A stretch of DNA of 64,000 bases from positions 161,225 through 225,224 of the forward strand of contig CAXBLY010000004.1 of assembly GCA_963976865.1 (NCBI GenBank), read 5' to 3'. Within the stretch, counting starts at the first letter, position 1. The number at the start of each line of letters is the position of its first letter. The notes below the pieces were generated by a model, which had not been told where the DNA came from, did no database searches, and was given only the letters and a program-made list of their open reading frames with translations. The stretch comes from UBA1858 sp963976865 (GTDB lineage Bacteria; Pseudomonadota; Gammaproteobacteria; UBA4575). A program made the position numbers and the translations under genes. Below are positions 10,285 to 19,982 of the stretch, piece by piece.

Positions 10285-11208
10285 TTAACCGCGAGGGTGA
10301 TGTTCCCGATGTAACTCCTGTAATCGTGCCTGAGCGATATGCGTATAGACCTGCGTTGTTGACAAATCACTGTGTCCCAGCAACATTTGCACTACTCTCA
10401 AATCTGCGCCGTGATTTAACAAATGTGTCGCAAAAGCATGTCTAAGCGTATGAGGACTCAGGTGTTTCTCGATACCAACAACGCGAGCATGTCTTTTAAT
10501 TACATGCCAGAAGGCCTGTCGCGTCATTCCCAAACCACGATTAGAAATAAATAAAACGCTACAGTCATGGCATTCTTTTAACAAACATGGCCTGGCATTA
10601 GCAAAATAATTTCCCAGCCAGTCTCCTGCCTGTTCGCCAAAAGGCACTAAACGTTCTTTATTCCCTTTGCCAATGACCCTTAATACGCCAGTTCGCATAT
10701 TAACTTGATGAAGCTGCAGGTTAATCAATTCAGAAACACGTAAGCCACAGGCATACAGCACTTCCAGCATTGTCCGATCACGAATCCCTTGTGGCTTTGT
10801 AATATCGGGCGCAGCCAGCAACATTTCAACATCGTCTTCGCTAAGCACCTCAGGCAAATATCGACCTAATTTGGGAAATTCTATTTTTTCAGTCGGATCA
10901 GCGGCAACATTGCCCTGTCTTAACTGATAACGATAAAAACGACGTATGCTTGAAAGCAGGCGCGCACCTGATCTGGGCTGCATTCCCTGCGTGACCCGGT
11001 AAGCCAGGTAATCCAGCAAATGCTCATGTTTGACATCAGATATCGACAGCTGGAGACCGGACAACCAGCGCAGCAAATTAAACAGATCGTTTCTATATGC
11101 ACTCAGTGTATTCTCACTGAGACCATATTCCATCCAGATATTATCCAAAAACATCTCGACAATATCGCTGTCTCTATCCATTAATTTACTTGCTGCATTA
11201 GCTGCCAT
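10285..11208 (-). CDS. xerD: Site-specific tyrosine recombinase XerD
   Basis: This 307-residue tyrosine recombinase has all catalytic residues: Arg157 (ACGLRVSEL), Lys181 (GKGNKERLVP), His253 and Arg256 (SPHTLRHAFATHLL), His279 (LGHSDLSTTQ) and nucleophile Tyr288 (VYTH). The N-terminal SAM-like domain (FLDNIWMEYGLSENTLSAYR) matches XerD more than XerC. With XerC it resolves chromosome dimers at dif before division. The first ten residues precede the usual family start, so an internal ATG at residue 10 is possible. It is co-oriented with dsbC and divergent from the RDD gene. Confidence 0.95.
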   Translation of the reverse strand: MAANAASKLMDRDSDIVEMFLDNIWMEYGLSENTLSAYRNDLFNLLRWLSGLQLSISDVKHEHLLDYLAYRVTQGMQPRSGARLLSSIRRFYRYQLRQGNVAADPTEKIEFPKLGRYLPEVLSEDDVEMLLAAPDITKPQGIRDRTMLEVLYACGLRVSELINLQLHQVNMRTGVLRVIGKGNKERLVPFGEQAGDWLGNYFANARPCLLKECHDCSVLFISNRGLGMTRQAFWHVIKRHARVVGIEKHLSPHTLRHAFATHLLNHGADLRVVQMLLGHSDLSTTQVYTHIAQARLQELHREHHPRG

Positions 11209-11458
11209 GATAATTATTCGAATAAATGGATACTGAAGAGCGGTCGCTCGATATTACGGATAAGGAAAATAAATAAAATATTTGGCTTGTTTTAACAAAA
11301 TTAAAAACGATGCAATGAATCATATACACTTTTAATTGGTAAACCTGTTGTATAGTGTAAATGCTTTTCAAACAATTTTCATCTTTTGTTTACTTTTGGA
11401 CCAGTACACCCACACAAAGCAGGATAAACAAACGTTAACTGTAATCATCTCATCTAAA

Positions 11459-11887
11459 ATGAAAGACAATAATTCCAACCAACCCGTAAGATTGCTGCGA
11501 AGAATTGCAATTATGTTTTACGATTCAATTTTACTCATTGCATTGTTATTTTTTGCATCATTACCTGTTGCAGTTCCACTCGAAATCACCATGAATCATC
11601 CATACTATCCGCTATACATACTCTATATACATCTGGTTGCATTTTTATTCTTTGGCTGGTGCTGGACACATGGCGGACAAACGTTAGGATCCAAAACATG
11701 GAAGATAAAAGTAGTAACAGATACAGGCACCCGACTCACCTGGAAGCATGCTTTTTTACGTTACATTGGCTCACTACTATGCTGGGTAACTCTGGGCGCA
11801 GGCTTTTTATGGAGTTATACCAACAAAGACCGGCTTGCATGGAACGATATTATTTCCAAAACACGACTAAAAATGGTTAGCGAGTAA
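11459..11887 (+). CDS. RDD family membrane protein
   Basis: This 142-residue protein has the RDD-family pattern: LLRRIAIMFYDSILL at the start of the first membrane segment, then a second segment (LYILYIHLVAFLFFGW), the HGGQTLGSKTWKIKVV motif and the typical end DRLAWNDIISKT. I chose the ATG at 11459 because the 41 residues read upstream from a TTG at 11336 are not family-like. The function of RDD proteins is mostly unknown; transport or ion exchange has been suggested for some. Its end overlaps the lptG stop by 11 bp. About 250 bp separate it from the divergent xerD; nothing besides likely promoters was seen there. Confidence 0.8.
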   Translation: MKDNNSNQPVRLLRRIAIMFYDSILLIALLFFASLPVAVPLEITMNHPYYPLYILYIHLVAFLFFGWCWTHGGQTLGSKTWKIKVVTDTGTRLTWKHAFLRYIGSLLCWVTLGAGFLWSYTNKDRLAWNDIISKTRLKMVSE

Positions 11888-12935
11888 ATTTAAATGCAAC
11901 CATTGAACATGCTAAAATTATCACTACTGGCAAGAATGCAACTAATACAGGTGAAAGCTGATATACAATTGCACCATTTGCGATCACCTCAACAATAAGA
12001 TGCGCCAGTAAAGCGATTACAATTCCAATCATCAAGCGCTGCCCTGCACCTCCAAGCTGACGCGGCCTGAACACCAGCGGCAACGCCAGCAACAGCATAG
12101 CCAAGCCAACAAATGGCACCGCCATCCTTTTGAACAGGGCCACCCTGTATTCGCGCGCGTCCAGATGGTTATCTTCCAGGTAGAAGATATATTCAGACAA
12201 TCGCTGCATAGACATTTTGAAAGGATCCGAAGTGACTGACTGCAAAAAACTGCTTAAAAACAGCTTGGGTACCGGCTGGAATTCCAGCATTTCTGCAATG
12301 ACTTTATTACCTTCAAAACGGGAGCTGCGATAATTATTTAACTGCCATACACCTTGTTTGCGAACAGCAGATTCTGCCTCACTTATTGATTCTATTTCAC
12401 CACTTTGGTTAAAACTGTAAATGGCCAACTCATTCAATAAGTCCTGAGAAACTGCACGCCCGATCCTGATAAACCGATTCTGATCACGTACCCAGTAACT
12501 TTCATCCGATGTGAGCAAAATATCTTCCCGCTCATTCTGCTGCATGGCCAGAGAAATTTTATCGCTGACAGGAACATATGCCTCTACTACAACACTTAAT
12601 ACAATGGTGATTAGCAGACCGGCAATACACGATATTACACCAACTCTAAGTCGACTATAGCCACCCGCACCTACAGCAACCAGTTCTGAACTCGCCGCAA
12701 ACTGGCCAAGACTAAATAATGTGCCTATCAGCATACTGCTGGGCAGGAACTCAAATAACTTATGAGGAATATCCAGCAACGTGAGCACTAACACGTCAGA
12801 AAATTTATCTCCGTCGTTCATTCTTCCCACCTGGTAAAATAAATCACCCAGCCAGTCAATCGCGCAAATTATTAATAACGCAACAATGACACCTGTCAAC
12901 ACAGAGCGGGCAAGATAAATATCCAGTATTTTCAT
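11877..12935 (-). CDS. lptG: LPS export ABC transporter permease LptG
   Basis: This 352-residue YjgP/YjgQ-family permease has membrane segments near the N-terminus (about 10-30, 48-75, 95-120) and three more at the C-terminus (about 270-350), with a large periplasmic beta-jellyroll domain between them. It follows lptF by 3 bp, so it is taken as LptG by position, as in E. coli lptF-lptG. With LptF and LptB it drives lipopolysaccharide from the inner membrane to the LptA bridge. The 3' end overlaps the converging RDD gene by 11 bp. Confidence 0.93.
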   Translation of the reverse strand: MKILDIYLARSVLTGVIVALLIICAIDWLGDLFYQVGRMNDGDKFSDVLVLTLLDIPHKLFEFLPSSMLIGTLFSLGQFAASSELVAVGAGGYSRLRVGVISCIAGLLITIVLSVVVEAYVPVSDKISLAMQQNEREDILLTSDESYWVRDQNRFIRIGRAVSQDLLNELAIYSFNQSGEIESISEAESAVRKQGVWQLNNYRSSRFEGNKVIAEMLEFQPVPKLFLSSFLQSVTSDPFKMSMQRLSEYIFYLEDNHLDAREYRVALFKRMAVPFVGLAMLLLALPLVFRPRQLGGAGQRLMIGIVIALLAHLIVEVIANGAIVYQLSPVLVAFLPVVIILACSMVAFKFTR

Positions 12936-12938
12936 AGA

Positions 12939-14024
12939 TCAGCCACTGGTAACGACTCGTTTCAAACGCGACATTAAAGATTTTTGATAAGCAATATAGG
13001 TTGCCATGACGACAATCAAATGAATACTTACCAATGAAATAATCCCATAACTCTCACCCCGTTTGATCCAGCTACATGTCACTATCACCAGATTCAGGTA
13101 CAGGACGTAAATCAACACAGCAACCGCCAAACGCGAGAATCGACCTGAATTGGGCGCGACTTTACTTAGAGGAATCGCCAGCAACATCAGCACCAGGGTA
13201 GAAAAAATAATCGAACCACGCTGGAAAATTTCTGCCACATAGCTTGAATCCTGCTGACCAAACAACGACATTATATTTTGATACTTGGCTTTTCCAGCTT
13301 CACGAGAAAAGTCAGTTCGCGGCGGGTAAACACGATGTTCCTGATAGGTAGATATTGAGTAATTTGCCTGTCCGGGAATACCCTCTATTGTTTTACCGTC
13401 AAACAAGACAAATACCTGAACTGAATTTTCGTCTTTTTGCATACGCGCACGTTCCGCAACTTCTACAATCAATTTGCTGCCTTCTCTTCTCTGCAAAAAA
13501 ACATTGGTCAACGTACCATTTTGAGCATCTTCAGATTCTGCGTACACTACCCAACCGGTACTTTCGAGCTCGAAAAACTTTCCCGGTGACAGTTGACCAA
13601 GCACCATACTTTGCTCAGTAACACTCTCGATTACTTCAGCTAATCGATGCGCCCAGGGTGAAACATATGCAACCAGCAGATACAAAATTACCAGTACCGG
13701 AATTCCTATTGGCATAACTGCCCGAATAAAATCCCAGCTACTGGCTCCACTTGCCATTGCCACATTGACCTCACTGTCTTTATGCATACGGCTCAATACC
13801 AGGATAATGCCAATAAACAGGGAAAACGGCAGCAAAATCACCAGATATCTGATTACACCCAGTATCAGCACTGTACCAAGCATATTGGCACTCAGATCTC
13901 CGTCCAGCACGTCGCCCAGCAACTGAATAAACAGTTTCCCCAGAATTATTAACAACAAAATCAGAGCGACTGATGCAATTGCCGTTACAATATCGCGAGC
14001 GATGTATCGTGAAATTATTCGCAT
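12939..14024 (-). CDS. lptF: LPS export ABC transporter permease LptF
   Basis: This 361-residue YjgP/YjgQ-family protein begins MRIISRYIARDIVTA, then three N-terminal membrane segments, a periplasmic domain with GKFFELESTGWVVYAE, and three C-terminal segments. The cytoplasmic loop SRMHKDSEVNVAMASGAS is the coupling region that contacts the LptB ATPase. It is first in the lptF-lptG pair and divergent from pepA across 97 bp, the conserved pepA/lptF arrangement. The family is firm, and the F/G assignment follows gene order. Confidence 0.94.
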   Translation of the reverse strand: MRIISRYIARDIVTAIASVALILLLIILGKLFIQLLGDVLDGDLSANMLGTVLILGVIRYLVILLPFSLFIGIILVLSRMHKDSEVNVAMASGASSWDFIRAVMPIGIPVLVILYLLVAYVSPWAHRLAEVIESVTEQSMVLGQLSPGKFFELESTGWVVYAESEDAQNGTLTNVFLQRREGSKLIVEVAERARMQKDENSVQVFVLFDGKTIEGIPGQANYSISTYQEHRVYPPRTDFSREAGKAKYQNIMSLFGQQDSSYVAEIFQRGSIIFSTLVLMLLAIPLSKVAPNSGRFSRLAVAVLIYVLYLNLVIVTCSWIKRGESYGIISLVSIHLIVVMATYIAYQKSLMSRLKRVVTSG

Positions 14025-14058
14025 AATTTAATAGTATTCAGTACTACGCATGAAAAAG

Positions 14059-14088
14059 TTGATTCAATTTTTTTGATCCATGTAGAAT
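14059..14088 (+). promoter_or_regulatory. Possible sigma-70 promoter of pepA-holC-valS
   Basis: TTGATT at 14059-14064 and TAGAAT at 14083-14088 are separated by 18 bp, 34 bp before the pepA ATG. Each hexamer differs from consensus at two positions or fewer. A good Shine-Dalgarno AGGAG lies between this promoter and the ATG. Assigned by eye only. Confidence 0.35.
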
Positions 14089-14121
14089 TCACTACCCCCC
14101 AAAATTTTCAGGAGAAGTAAA

Positions 14122-15615
14122 ATGGAGTATCTCGTAAAACGTAGTGCAATTACTAGCGAGAAAAGCGCATGTGCGATTGTGGCAGTATTTGCAGGCAAAC
14201 GTTTAAGCGATGAAGCACAACAGTTAGATCAGCTCTATGGTGGAATTATATCCACTGCAACAAAAAGTGGTGATATGAGCGGAAATCTTGGTGAAACTCT
14301 ACTTCTACACACACCTAAAAACTCGAATTTAAAGCGGATATTGTTAGTTGGCGGCGGTAAATCAAGTGAGTTGGACATTATCAAGTACAGAAAGATCCTC
14401 GAATCCTGCATATCTGCGTTGAAGAGCACAGGTTCACCTGACGCTATAAGCACACTCACCATGCTAGAGATAAAAAATCACAACATCCAATCGCTCACTC
14501 GCATGCATATTCAGCTGGCAGAAGATATTTATTACAAGTACGACCACACCCTTTCTAAAAAGAAAGTACCCAGCAAATTAAAGAGAATTAAATTTGTTTG
14601 CAATCTGGCATCACAGTTAAAACAGATTAAACAAGGCATCGTTCAAGGTAAAGCCATTGCAGACGGCATGCAACTGACTAAAGAACTGGGAAATTTACCT
14701 GCCAACATATGCACCCCAAGCTATCTTGCAAAAACCGCGCAAAACATCAAAAAAGGTAAAGGAAAACTTTCTCTGACAATCCTTGATGAGCGCGAAATGA
14801 AGAAACTTGGAATGGGTTCTTTATTGTCAGTTTCTGCTGGCAGCGTAGAACCTGCCAAACTGATTTCACTGCAATATAAAGGTGCCGCGCGTAATAGCAA
14901 ACCCGTCGTACTTGTCGGGAAAGGAATCACATTTGATACCGGAGGCATTTCACTTAAACCTGGTGCAGGCATGGATGAAATGAAGTTCGATATGTGCGGT
15001 GCAGCAACTGTGCTTGGCACAATGCAGGCTATCTGCGATATGCAGTTACCTCTAAATGTTGTCGGACTGGTTGCTGCTGCAGAGAATATGCCTGGTGGCA
15101 AAGCAACAAAACCTGGGGACGTTGTCACTTCCATGTCTGGTCAGACTATCGAGGTTTTGAATACAGACGCTGAAGGACGTCTGGTATTGTGTGACGCGCT
15201 CACCTACGCTAAACGCTATAATCCTGATGTCGTCATAGATATGGCTACTTTAACAGGCGCGTGTATTGTTGCCCTTGGCCATGAAGCAAGCGGACTCATG
15301 AGCAACTCGGACAAACTAAGTGATGAGTTACTGGCTGCTGGCCAGTCCACCGGCGATCGCGCATGGCGATTACCCATATGGGAAGAATACCAGCCATTAC
15401 TTGATAGCAACTTTGCAGATATTGCCAACATTGGCGGACGCTGGGCTGGCACCATTACTGCTGCATGTTTTCTTGCCCGTTTTACCAAAGAATACAAATG
15501 GGCTCATCTGGACATCGCCGGTACTGCCTGGAATCAGGGAAAAAATAAAGGTGCGACAGGCCGACCAATGCCATTGCTTACTGAATATCTGATGCGACGT
15601 GCACGAACTGCTTAA
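14122..15615 (+). CDS. pepA: Leucyl aminopeptidase (M17, cytosol aminopeptidase)
   Basis: This 497-residue protein matches M17 length (503 in E. coli). The two-metal site is complete: Lys267 and Asp272 (GKGITFDTGGISLK), Asp290 (DMCGAA), and Asp349 and Glu351 in the signature NTDAEGRLVL, with catalytic Lys279 and Arg353. It removes N-terminal residues from peptides; in enteric bacteria PepA also binds DNA as a Xer accessory factor, which cannot be judged here. A clear AGGAG precedes the ATG. It leads pepA-holC-valS. Confidence 0.95.
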   Translation: MEYLVKRSAITSEKSACAIVAVFAGKRLSDEAQQLDQLYGGIISTATKSGDMSGNLGETLLLHTPKNSNLKRILLVGGGKSSELDIIKYRKILESCISALKSTGSPDAISTLTMLEIKNHNIQSLTRMHIQLAEDIYYKYDHTLSKKKVPSKLKRIKFVCNLASQLKQIKQGIVQGKAIADGMQLTKELGNLPANICTPSYLAKTAQNIKKGKGKLSLTILDEREMKKLGMGSLLSVSAGSVEPAKLISLQYKGAARNSKPVVLVGKGITFDTGGISLKPGAGMDEMKFDMCGAATVLGTMQAICDMQLPLNVVGLVAAAENMPGGKATKPGDVVTSMSGQTIEVLNTDAEGRLVLCDALTYAKRYNPDVVIDMATLTGACIVALGHEASGLMSNSDKLSDELLAAGQSTGDRAWRLPIWEEYQPLLDSNFADIANIGGRWAGTITAACFLARFTKEYKWAHLDIAGTAWNQGKNKGATGRPMPLLTEYLMRRARTA

Positions 15616-15616
15616 C

Positions 15617-16039
15617 GTGCCACAAATTGATTTTTATATAGTAGACGATACCGCGGCTGATGCCTGGCTGCGGTATACCTGCAGACTGGTTGAGAAAGCC
15701 TACACTCTGGGCATGCACGTTCATATTCACACACCTGACGAGCGCGTGACCATGCAAATGGATGAGCTCCTCTGGGTATTCCGTGATCGCAGCTTTATTC
15801 CTCACCAGCAAACCTGTTCGGAAAATGAGCTATGCGCAGTAACCTTGAATCACATGGAACTGCCCACTCAGCGAGAATTACTGGTTAACCTGTCACCGAA
15901 CATCCCAGACTTTTACAGTCAGTTTGAGCGCGTTATTGAAGTCGTGGGTTCAAATACCACCATGAAACAAAATGCTCGCGAGCGTTTCCGCCTGTATAAA
16001 GAAAAAGGGGAAACTCCTACCCATCACCAGGTCAGCTAA
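15617..16039 (+). CDS. holC: DNA polymerase III chi subunit HolC
   Basis: This protein of about 140 residues starts PQIDFYIVDD, the typical HolC beginning, and ends with QNARERFRLYKEKG, close to the E. coli LKQLARERYKAYR. Chi links the clamp loader to single-stranded DNA-binding protein at the fork. I prefer the GTG at 15617, just after the pepA stop, to a GTG at 15599 that would overlap pepA by 17 nt; neither has a strong ribosome site. Its position between pepA and valS is conserved in Gammaproteobacteria and supports the call for this poorly conserved protein. Confidence 0.88.
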   Translation: MPQIDFYIVDDTAADAWLRYTCRLVEKAYTLGMHVHIHTPDERVTMQMDELLWVFRDRSFIPHQQTCSENELCAVTLNHMELPTQRELLVNLSPNIPDFYSQFERVIEVVGSNTTMKQNARERFRLYKEKGETPTHHQVS

Positions 16040-16166
16040 GTGTTATTCACACACTTTTTTATACTATTGAAACAACAAACAATGGTGAGCACGCCCGTTT
16101 ACAAATAGAATAGCAGCTCCAGTTTTCATACAACAATAACAACTATCTTCAGGAAACCTATCCACC

Positions 16167-18926
16167 GTGGAAAAAGTCTACCAGCCTCACGATATTGAAA
16201 AGCACTGGTATCAGGAATGGAAATCTCAAGGATATTTCCAGCCTGGCGAATCAGGCACCCAGCCATTTTGCATTATGATTCCACCCCCCAATGTGACTGG
16301 TACTTTGCATATGGGGCACGCTTTCAACAATACAGTAATGGATAGCATGACGCGCTATCACCGCATGTGCGGAGATAATACTTTATGGCAACCTGGAACT
16401 GACCATGCAGGCATAGCAACTCAAATGGTAGTTGAACGTCAGCTTAACGCGGCGGGCACATCCCGCACAGAATTAGGCCGTGACGCTTTTCTGGATAAAG
16501 TCTGGGAATGGAAACAGCAGTCAGGCAACACTATTTCGCAACAACTGGAGCGACTAGGCTCATCCGTTGACTGGTCACGGGAAAGATTCACCATGGACGA
16601 AGGCCTGTCTAAAGCTGTGCGAGAAGTATTTGTTCGCCTGCATGATGAGGGATTAATCTACAGAGGCAAACGTTTAGTCAATTGGGATCCTGTATTACAT
16701 ACGGCAGTATCTGATCTGGAAGTCATTTCTGAAGAAGAAAATGGCCACCTTTGGCATATGCGTTATCCTCTCACAGATGGCAGCGGACACCTGGTGGTGG
16801 CAACAACACGACCTGAAACGATGCTTGGTGACAGCGCAGTCGCTGTGCACCCAGAGGATGAACGTTACAGACACTTAGTCGGCAAATCCATTCGTCTGCC
16901 TTTATGCAATAGAGACATTCCTATTATTGCTGATGACTACGTCGATCCGGAATTCGGATCTGGCTGCGTGAAAATTACACCTGCCCATGATTTCAATGAT
17001 TATGAAGTTGGCCTGCGTCACAATCTCCCCACGCTGAATATTTTCACAATAGATGCAAAGATCAATGAAAATGCGCCTGCTGAATTCCAAAACATGGATC
17101 GCTACGAAGCACGCAAAAAAATCATAAACGACCTTGGCGAACTGGATTTACTGGAGAAAATAGTCGACCACAAACTGATGGTGCCACGAGGTGATCGTTC
17201 CGGTACCGTTGTCGAGCCATTCCTGACAGATCAGTGGTATGTCAAAATCGAACCGCTGGCCGAACCAGCGATTAAAGCTGTTGAAGACGGCACCATTCGC
17301 TTCATACCGGAAAACTGGAATAACACTTACTTCGAGTGGATGCGCAACATTCAGGACTGGTGTATCAGCCGTCAGCTATGGTGGGGACATCGCATCCCTG
17401 CCTGGTACGATGACAAGGGAAATGTCTATGTAGGCCGCGATGAAAAAGAAGCGCGCAGCAAAAACAATTTAGACGAAAGCATTTCATTAACACAGGATGA
17501 AGACGTGCTCGATACATGGTTTTCATCAGCACTGTGGCCATTCTCGACCTTAGGCTGGCCAGAAAAAACACCAGAACTAAAAGAATTTTATCCCACTTCG
17601 GTACTTGTCACCGGCTTTGATATTATTTTCTTCTGGGTCGCACGCATGATCATGATGGGCATGAAGTTTATGGATGACATTCCTTTCAGGGATATCTACA
17701 TTCATGGCCTGGTACGTGATTCTGACGGACAGAAAATGTCAAAATCCAAAGGCAATGTACTAGATCCGATCGACTTAATTGACGGCATTACTTTAGATGC
17801 ACTTATTGATAAACGCACTAAAGGACTTATGCAGCCAAAAATGGCAGCAAAAATTGAAGCATCGACCCGCAAGCAATACCCGGATGGTATCCCGGCATTT
17901 GGTACCGATGCACTGCGTTTCACTTTTGCGGCACTGGCCTCAACTGGCCGTGACATTAAATTTGACCTAAACCGTATTGAAGGTTATCGCAATTTCTGTA
18001 ACAAGTTATGGAATGCTTCCCGCTTTGTATTAATGAACTGCGAAGATCAGCAGATTTCTGCCCAGATTAATTTTGCATCATTACCACCAACAGACAAATG
18101 GATTCTGAGCCGCCTGCAGGAACTGACGGATTTAGTCCATCGCGATATACAAAATTACCGCTTTGATCTTGCGGCAAAAGCATTATACGAATTCACATGG
18201 GATGAATTTTGTGACTGGTATTTAGAGCTAATCAAGCCTGTCATGTTCTCTGATGATGAAGAAGCAAAAATGCAAACACGTCACGTGTTGCTGGAAGTAC
18301 TGGAAAATCTATTAAGGTTATTGCATCCAATCATTCCTTTCATCACAGAAGAAATATGGCAATCTATTTCACCAAAATTAGGCATTACCGCTCCAACGAT
18401 CATGTTGCAGCCCTACCCAAGAAGCAACAATGATCTGGTAGATGTAGCAAGCACACAGGAAATAGACTGGCTGAAAGAATTTATTGTCGGCGTTCGAAAA
18501 ATTCGCTCAGAAATGAATATCCCGCCTGGCAAAGCCGTACCAGCGTTGTTACAGCAATGCTCCGCGAGTGATTTAGAAAGAATTGAAACTCATCGTGATG
18601 CATTAGACAAACTTGCAAAACTTGAAAGCATCACAGTGTTAACTGATGAAGAAACGCCAGATGCCGCATTAGCGCTAGTGGGTGAAATGAAAGTGTTGAT
18701 ACCTTTGGCCGGCCTGATCAATAAGGAAGAAGAACTACAACGCCTGACTAAAGATATTGCCAAACTCGAAACAAATATTGAAAAAACCCGCTCCAAACTG
18801 GATAACCCGAACTTCAGAGACAAGGCACCTGAAGCCGTGGTAAAAAAAGAGCAAGACAGAATAAATGAACAGGAGCATATATTAGCTGAGTTGCACCTGC
18901 AGAAAGCCAAGATGGAAAATCTATAA
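16167..18926 (+). CDS. valS: Valyl-tRNA synthetase
   Basis: This 919-residue class I synthetase has HMGH at 48-51 (PPPNVTGTLHMGHAF) and KMSKS at 523-527 (DGQKMSKSKGNVLDP). The WWGHRIP element and the editing domain with TTRPETMLGD are present. The C-terminal 70 residues form a coiled coil (LINKEEELQRLTKDIAKLETNI), typical of ValS. Translation starts at GTG, with AGGAA 11 nt upstream. It charges tRNA-Val and hydrolyses mischarged threonine. Last gene of pepA-holC-valS. Confidence 0.97.
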   Translation: MEKVYQPHDIEKHWYQEWKSQGYFQPGESGTQPFCIMIPPPNVTGTLHMGHAFNNTVMDSMTRYHRMCGDNTLWQPGTDHAGIATQMVVERQLNAAGTSRTELGRDAFLDKVWEWKQQSGNTISQQLERLGSSVDWSRERFTMDEGLSKAVREVFVRLHDEGLIYRGKRLVNWDPVLHTAVSDLEVISEEENGHLWHMRYPLTDGSGHLVVATTRPETMLGDSAVAVHPEDERYRHLVGKSIRLPLCNRDIPIIADDYVDPEFGSGCVKITPAHDFNDYEVGLRHNLPTLNIFTIDAKINENAPAEFQNMDRYEARKKIINDLGELDLLEKIVDHKLMVPRGDRSGTVVEPFLTDQWYVKIEPLAEPAIKAVEDGTIRFIPENWNNTYFEWMRNIQDWCISRQLWWGHRIPAWYDDKGNVYVGRDEKEARSKNNLDESISLTQDEDVLDTWFSSALWPFSTLGWPEKTPELKEFYPTSVLVTGFDIIFFWVARMIMMGMKFMDDIPFRDIYIHGLVRDSDGQKMSKSKGNVLDPIDLIDGITLDALIDKRTKGLMQPKMAAKIEASTRKQYPDGIPAFGTDALRFTFAALASTGRDIKFDLNRIEGYRNFCNKLWNASRFVLMNCEDQQISAQINFASLPPTDKWILSRLQELTDLVHRDIQNYRFDLAAKALYEFTWDEFCDWYLELIKPVMFSDDEEAKMQTRHVLLEVLENLLRLLHPIIPFITEEIWQSISPKLGITAPTIMLQPYPRSNNDLVDVASTQEIDWLKEFIVGVRKIRSEMNIPPGKAVPALLQQCSASDLERIETHRDALDKLAKLESITVLTDEETPDAALALVGEMKVLIPLAGLINKEEELQRLTKDIAKLETNIEKTRSKLDNPNFRDKAPEAVVKKEQDRINEQEHILAELHLQKAKMENL

Positions 18927-18998
18927 GCCGCCATCTGCGTCTTCGTTTCTTAAACGAATACTGACAAGCCAGCTTACCCAGGCTCTAAATTAAAACAG

Positions 18999-19076
18999 TT
19001 AAGCCATAATTCCTATCGCCAAGGCTACAATAACAATGGCGATCACCAGGGCGGCATACATTTGACTATCACTCAT
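18999..19076 (-). CDS. 25-residue single-span membrane microprotein
   Basis: In the 277-bp gap between valS and the LysE gene, the minus strand reads ATG to TAA for 25 codons: MSDSQMYAALVIAIVIVALA and then IGIMA. After six polar residues it is one continuous hydrophobic helix. A strong ribosome site (GGGAG, about 8 nt before the ATG) and an AT-rich upstream stretch with TATAAT at about 19105-19125 support expression. It is too short for routine gene callers. No function is recognised. Conservation of the peptide in relatives would settle it. Confidence 0.6.
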   Translation of the reverse strand: MSDSQMYAALVIAIVIVALAIGIMA

Positions 19077-19203
19077 CACAATTCTCCCAACCCACAAAGG
19101 TTAAGATAATTATAACATTATAGTGTCAATCAATTATTTACTTCTGTCTATTTTAGAGATAGATAAAACTTATTTCTATGTTGAATCAATCTGATCAGAT
19201 CAA

Positions 19204-19830
19204 ATGTTTAGCCAACCTGAATTAACTTACTTTATTATTACTTCATGTCTTCTCATCATTGCACCAGGCCCGGATATAGTATTTTTAATTACTCAGTCAG
19301 TCAGGCATGGTCCAAAAGCCGGTATATTCACCGCACTCGGTCTGGCTAGCGGAAATCTGATTCACACGGCGGCGGCAGCTTTAGGCATATCCACTGTCTT
19401 TCAGAATTCGGTAACTGCATTTTCCATCCTGAAGTATCTGGGTGTTTGCTATCTTTTGTATCTGGCTTTTCAGGTCTTTACCAACGCTGATTCACACGAC
19501 GACCTCCAGTTTGACTCATGCAAGAAGGGTATTTCGTTTTTCATACGCGGATTTCTAATGAACGTTCTTAATCCCAAGGTAGCTTTGTTTTTTCTGGCAT
19601 TCATACCTCAATTTGTCTCTATCGGTTCTATTAATATTGGGCTTGAAATGCTGTTTTATGGTGTTTTATTCACCTCACTGGTTATCATTATCTTTGGAAG
19701 TATCGGACTATTCGCAGGAAAATTATACAAACGTGCTCCCACCGGTCTCATTACTCACCAGTTTTTTCGGCTATTGATAGGCTCAATATTTATTTCATTA
19801 GCGGTCAGGTTATTTTTACTACAGCCATAA
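19204..19830 (+). CDS. LysE/RhtB family exporter
   Basis: This 208-residue inner-membrane protein has the family N-terminus LLIIAPGPDIVFLITQSVRHGPKAG and the second signature GFLMNVLNPKVALFFLAFIPQF, with about six hydrophobic segments. Members export amino acids such as lysine, threonine, homoserine or leucine; the substrate cannot be told from sequence. It stands alone between valS and the peroxidase gene, about 150 bp from the latter. The ATG at 19204 has no obvious Shine-Dalgarno sequence. Confidence 0.9.
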   Translation: MFSQPELTYFIITSCLLIIAPGPDIVFLITQSVRHGPKAGIFTALGLASGNLIHTAAAALGISTVFQNSVTAFSILKYLGVCYLLYLAFQVFTNADSHDDLQFDSCKKGISFFIRGFLMNVLNPKVALFFLAFIPQFVSIGSINIGLEMLFYGVLFTSLVIIIFGSIGLFAGKLYKRAPTGLITHQFFRLLIGSIFISLAVRLFLLQP

Positions 19831-19982
19831 CCTTTTTACCTGCTTTACCTGGTGTAATTTTTTGCAACAAAAATCTAATTGAGATGTTCATCACACTTTT
19901 ACTTCCTTCAATGATCAACAATCAGTTCAGCACAACCATAAAATAATAATAATTATCAACTACTTAGTATCAGAGAGTTTCT

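Noticed and set aside
11336..11458. A longer RDD-family protein beginning at TTG 11336.
   Set aside because: The 41 extra residues are not family-like, and the ATG at 11459 places the RDD motif near the N-terminus as in homologues.
18942..18958. Terminator after valS (TTCGTTT/AAACGAA hairpin).
   Set aside because: The stem is only 7 bp, A/T-rich, with a 3-nt loop and no T-run.
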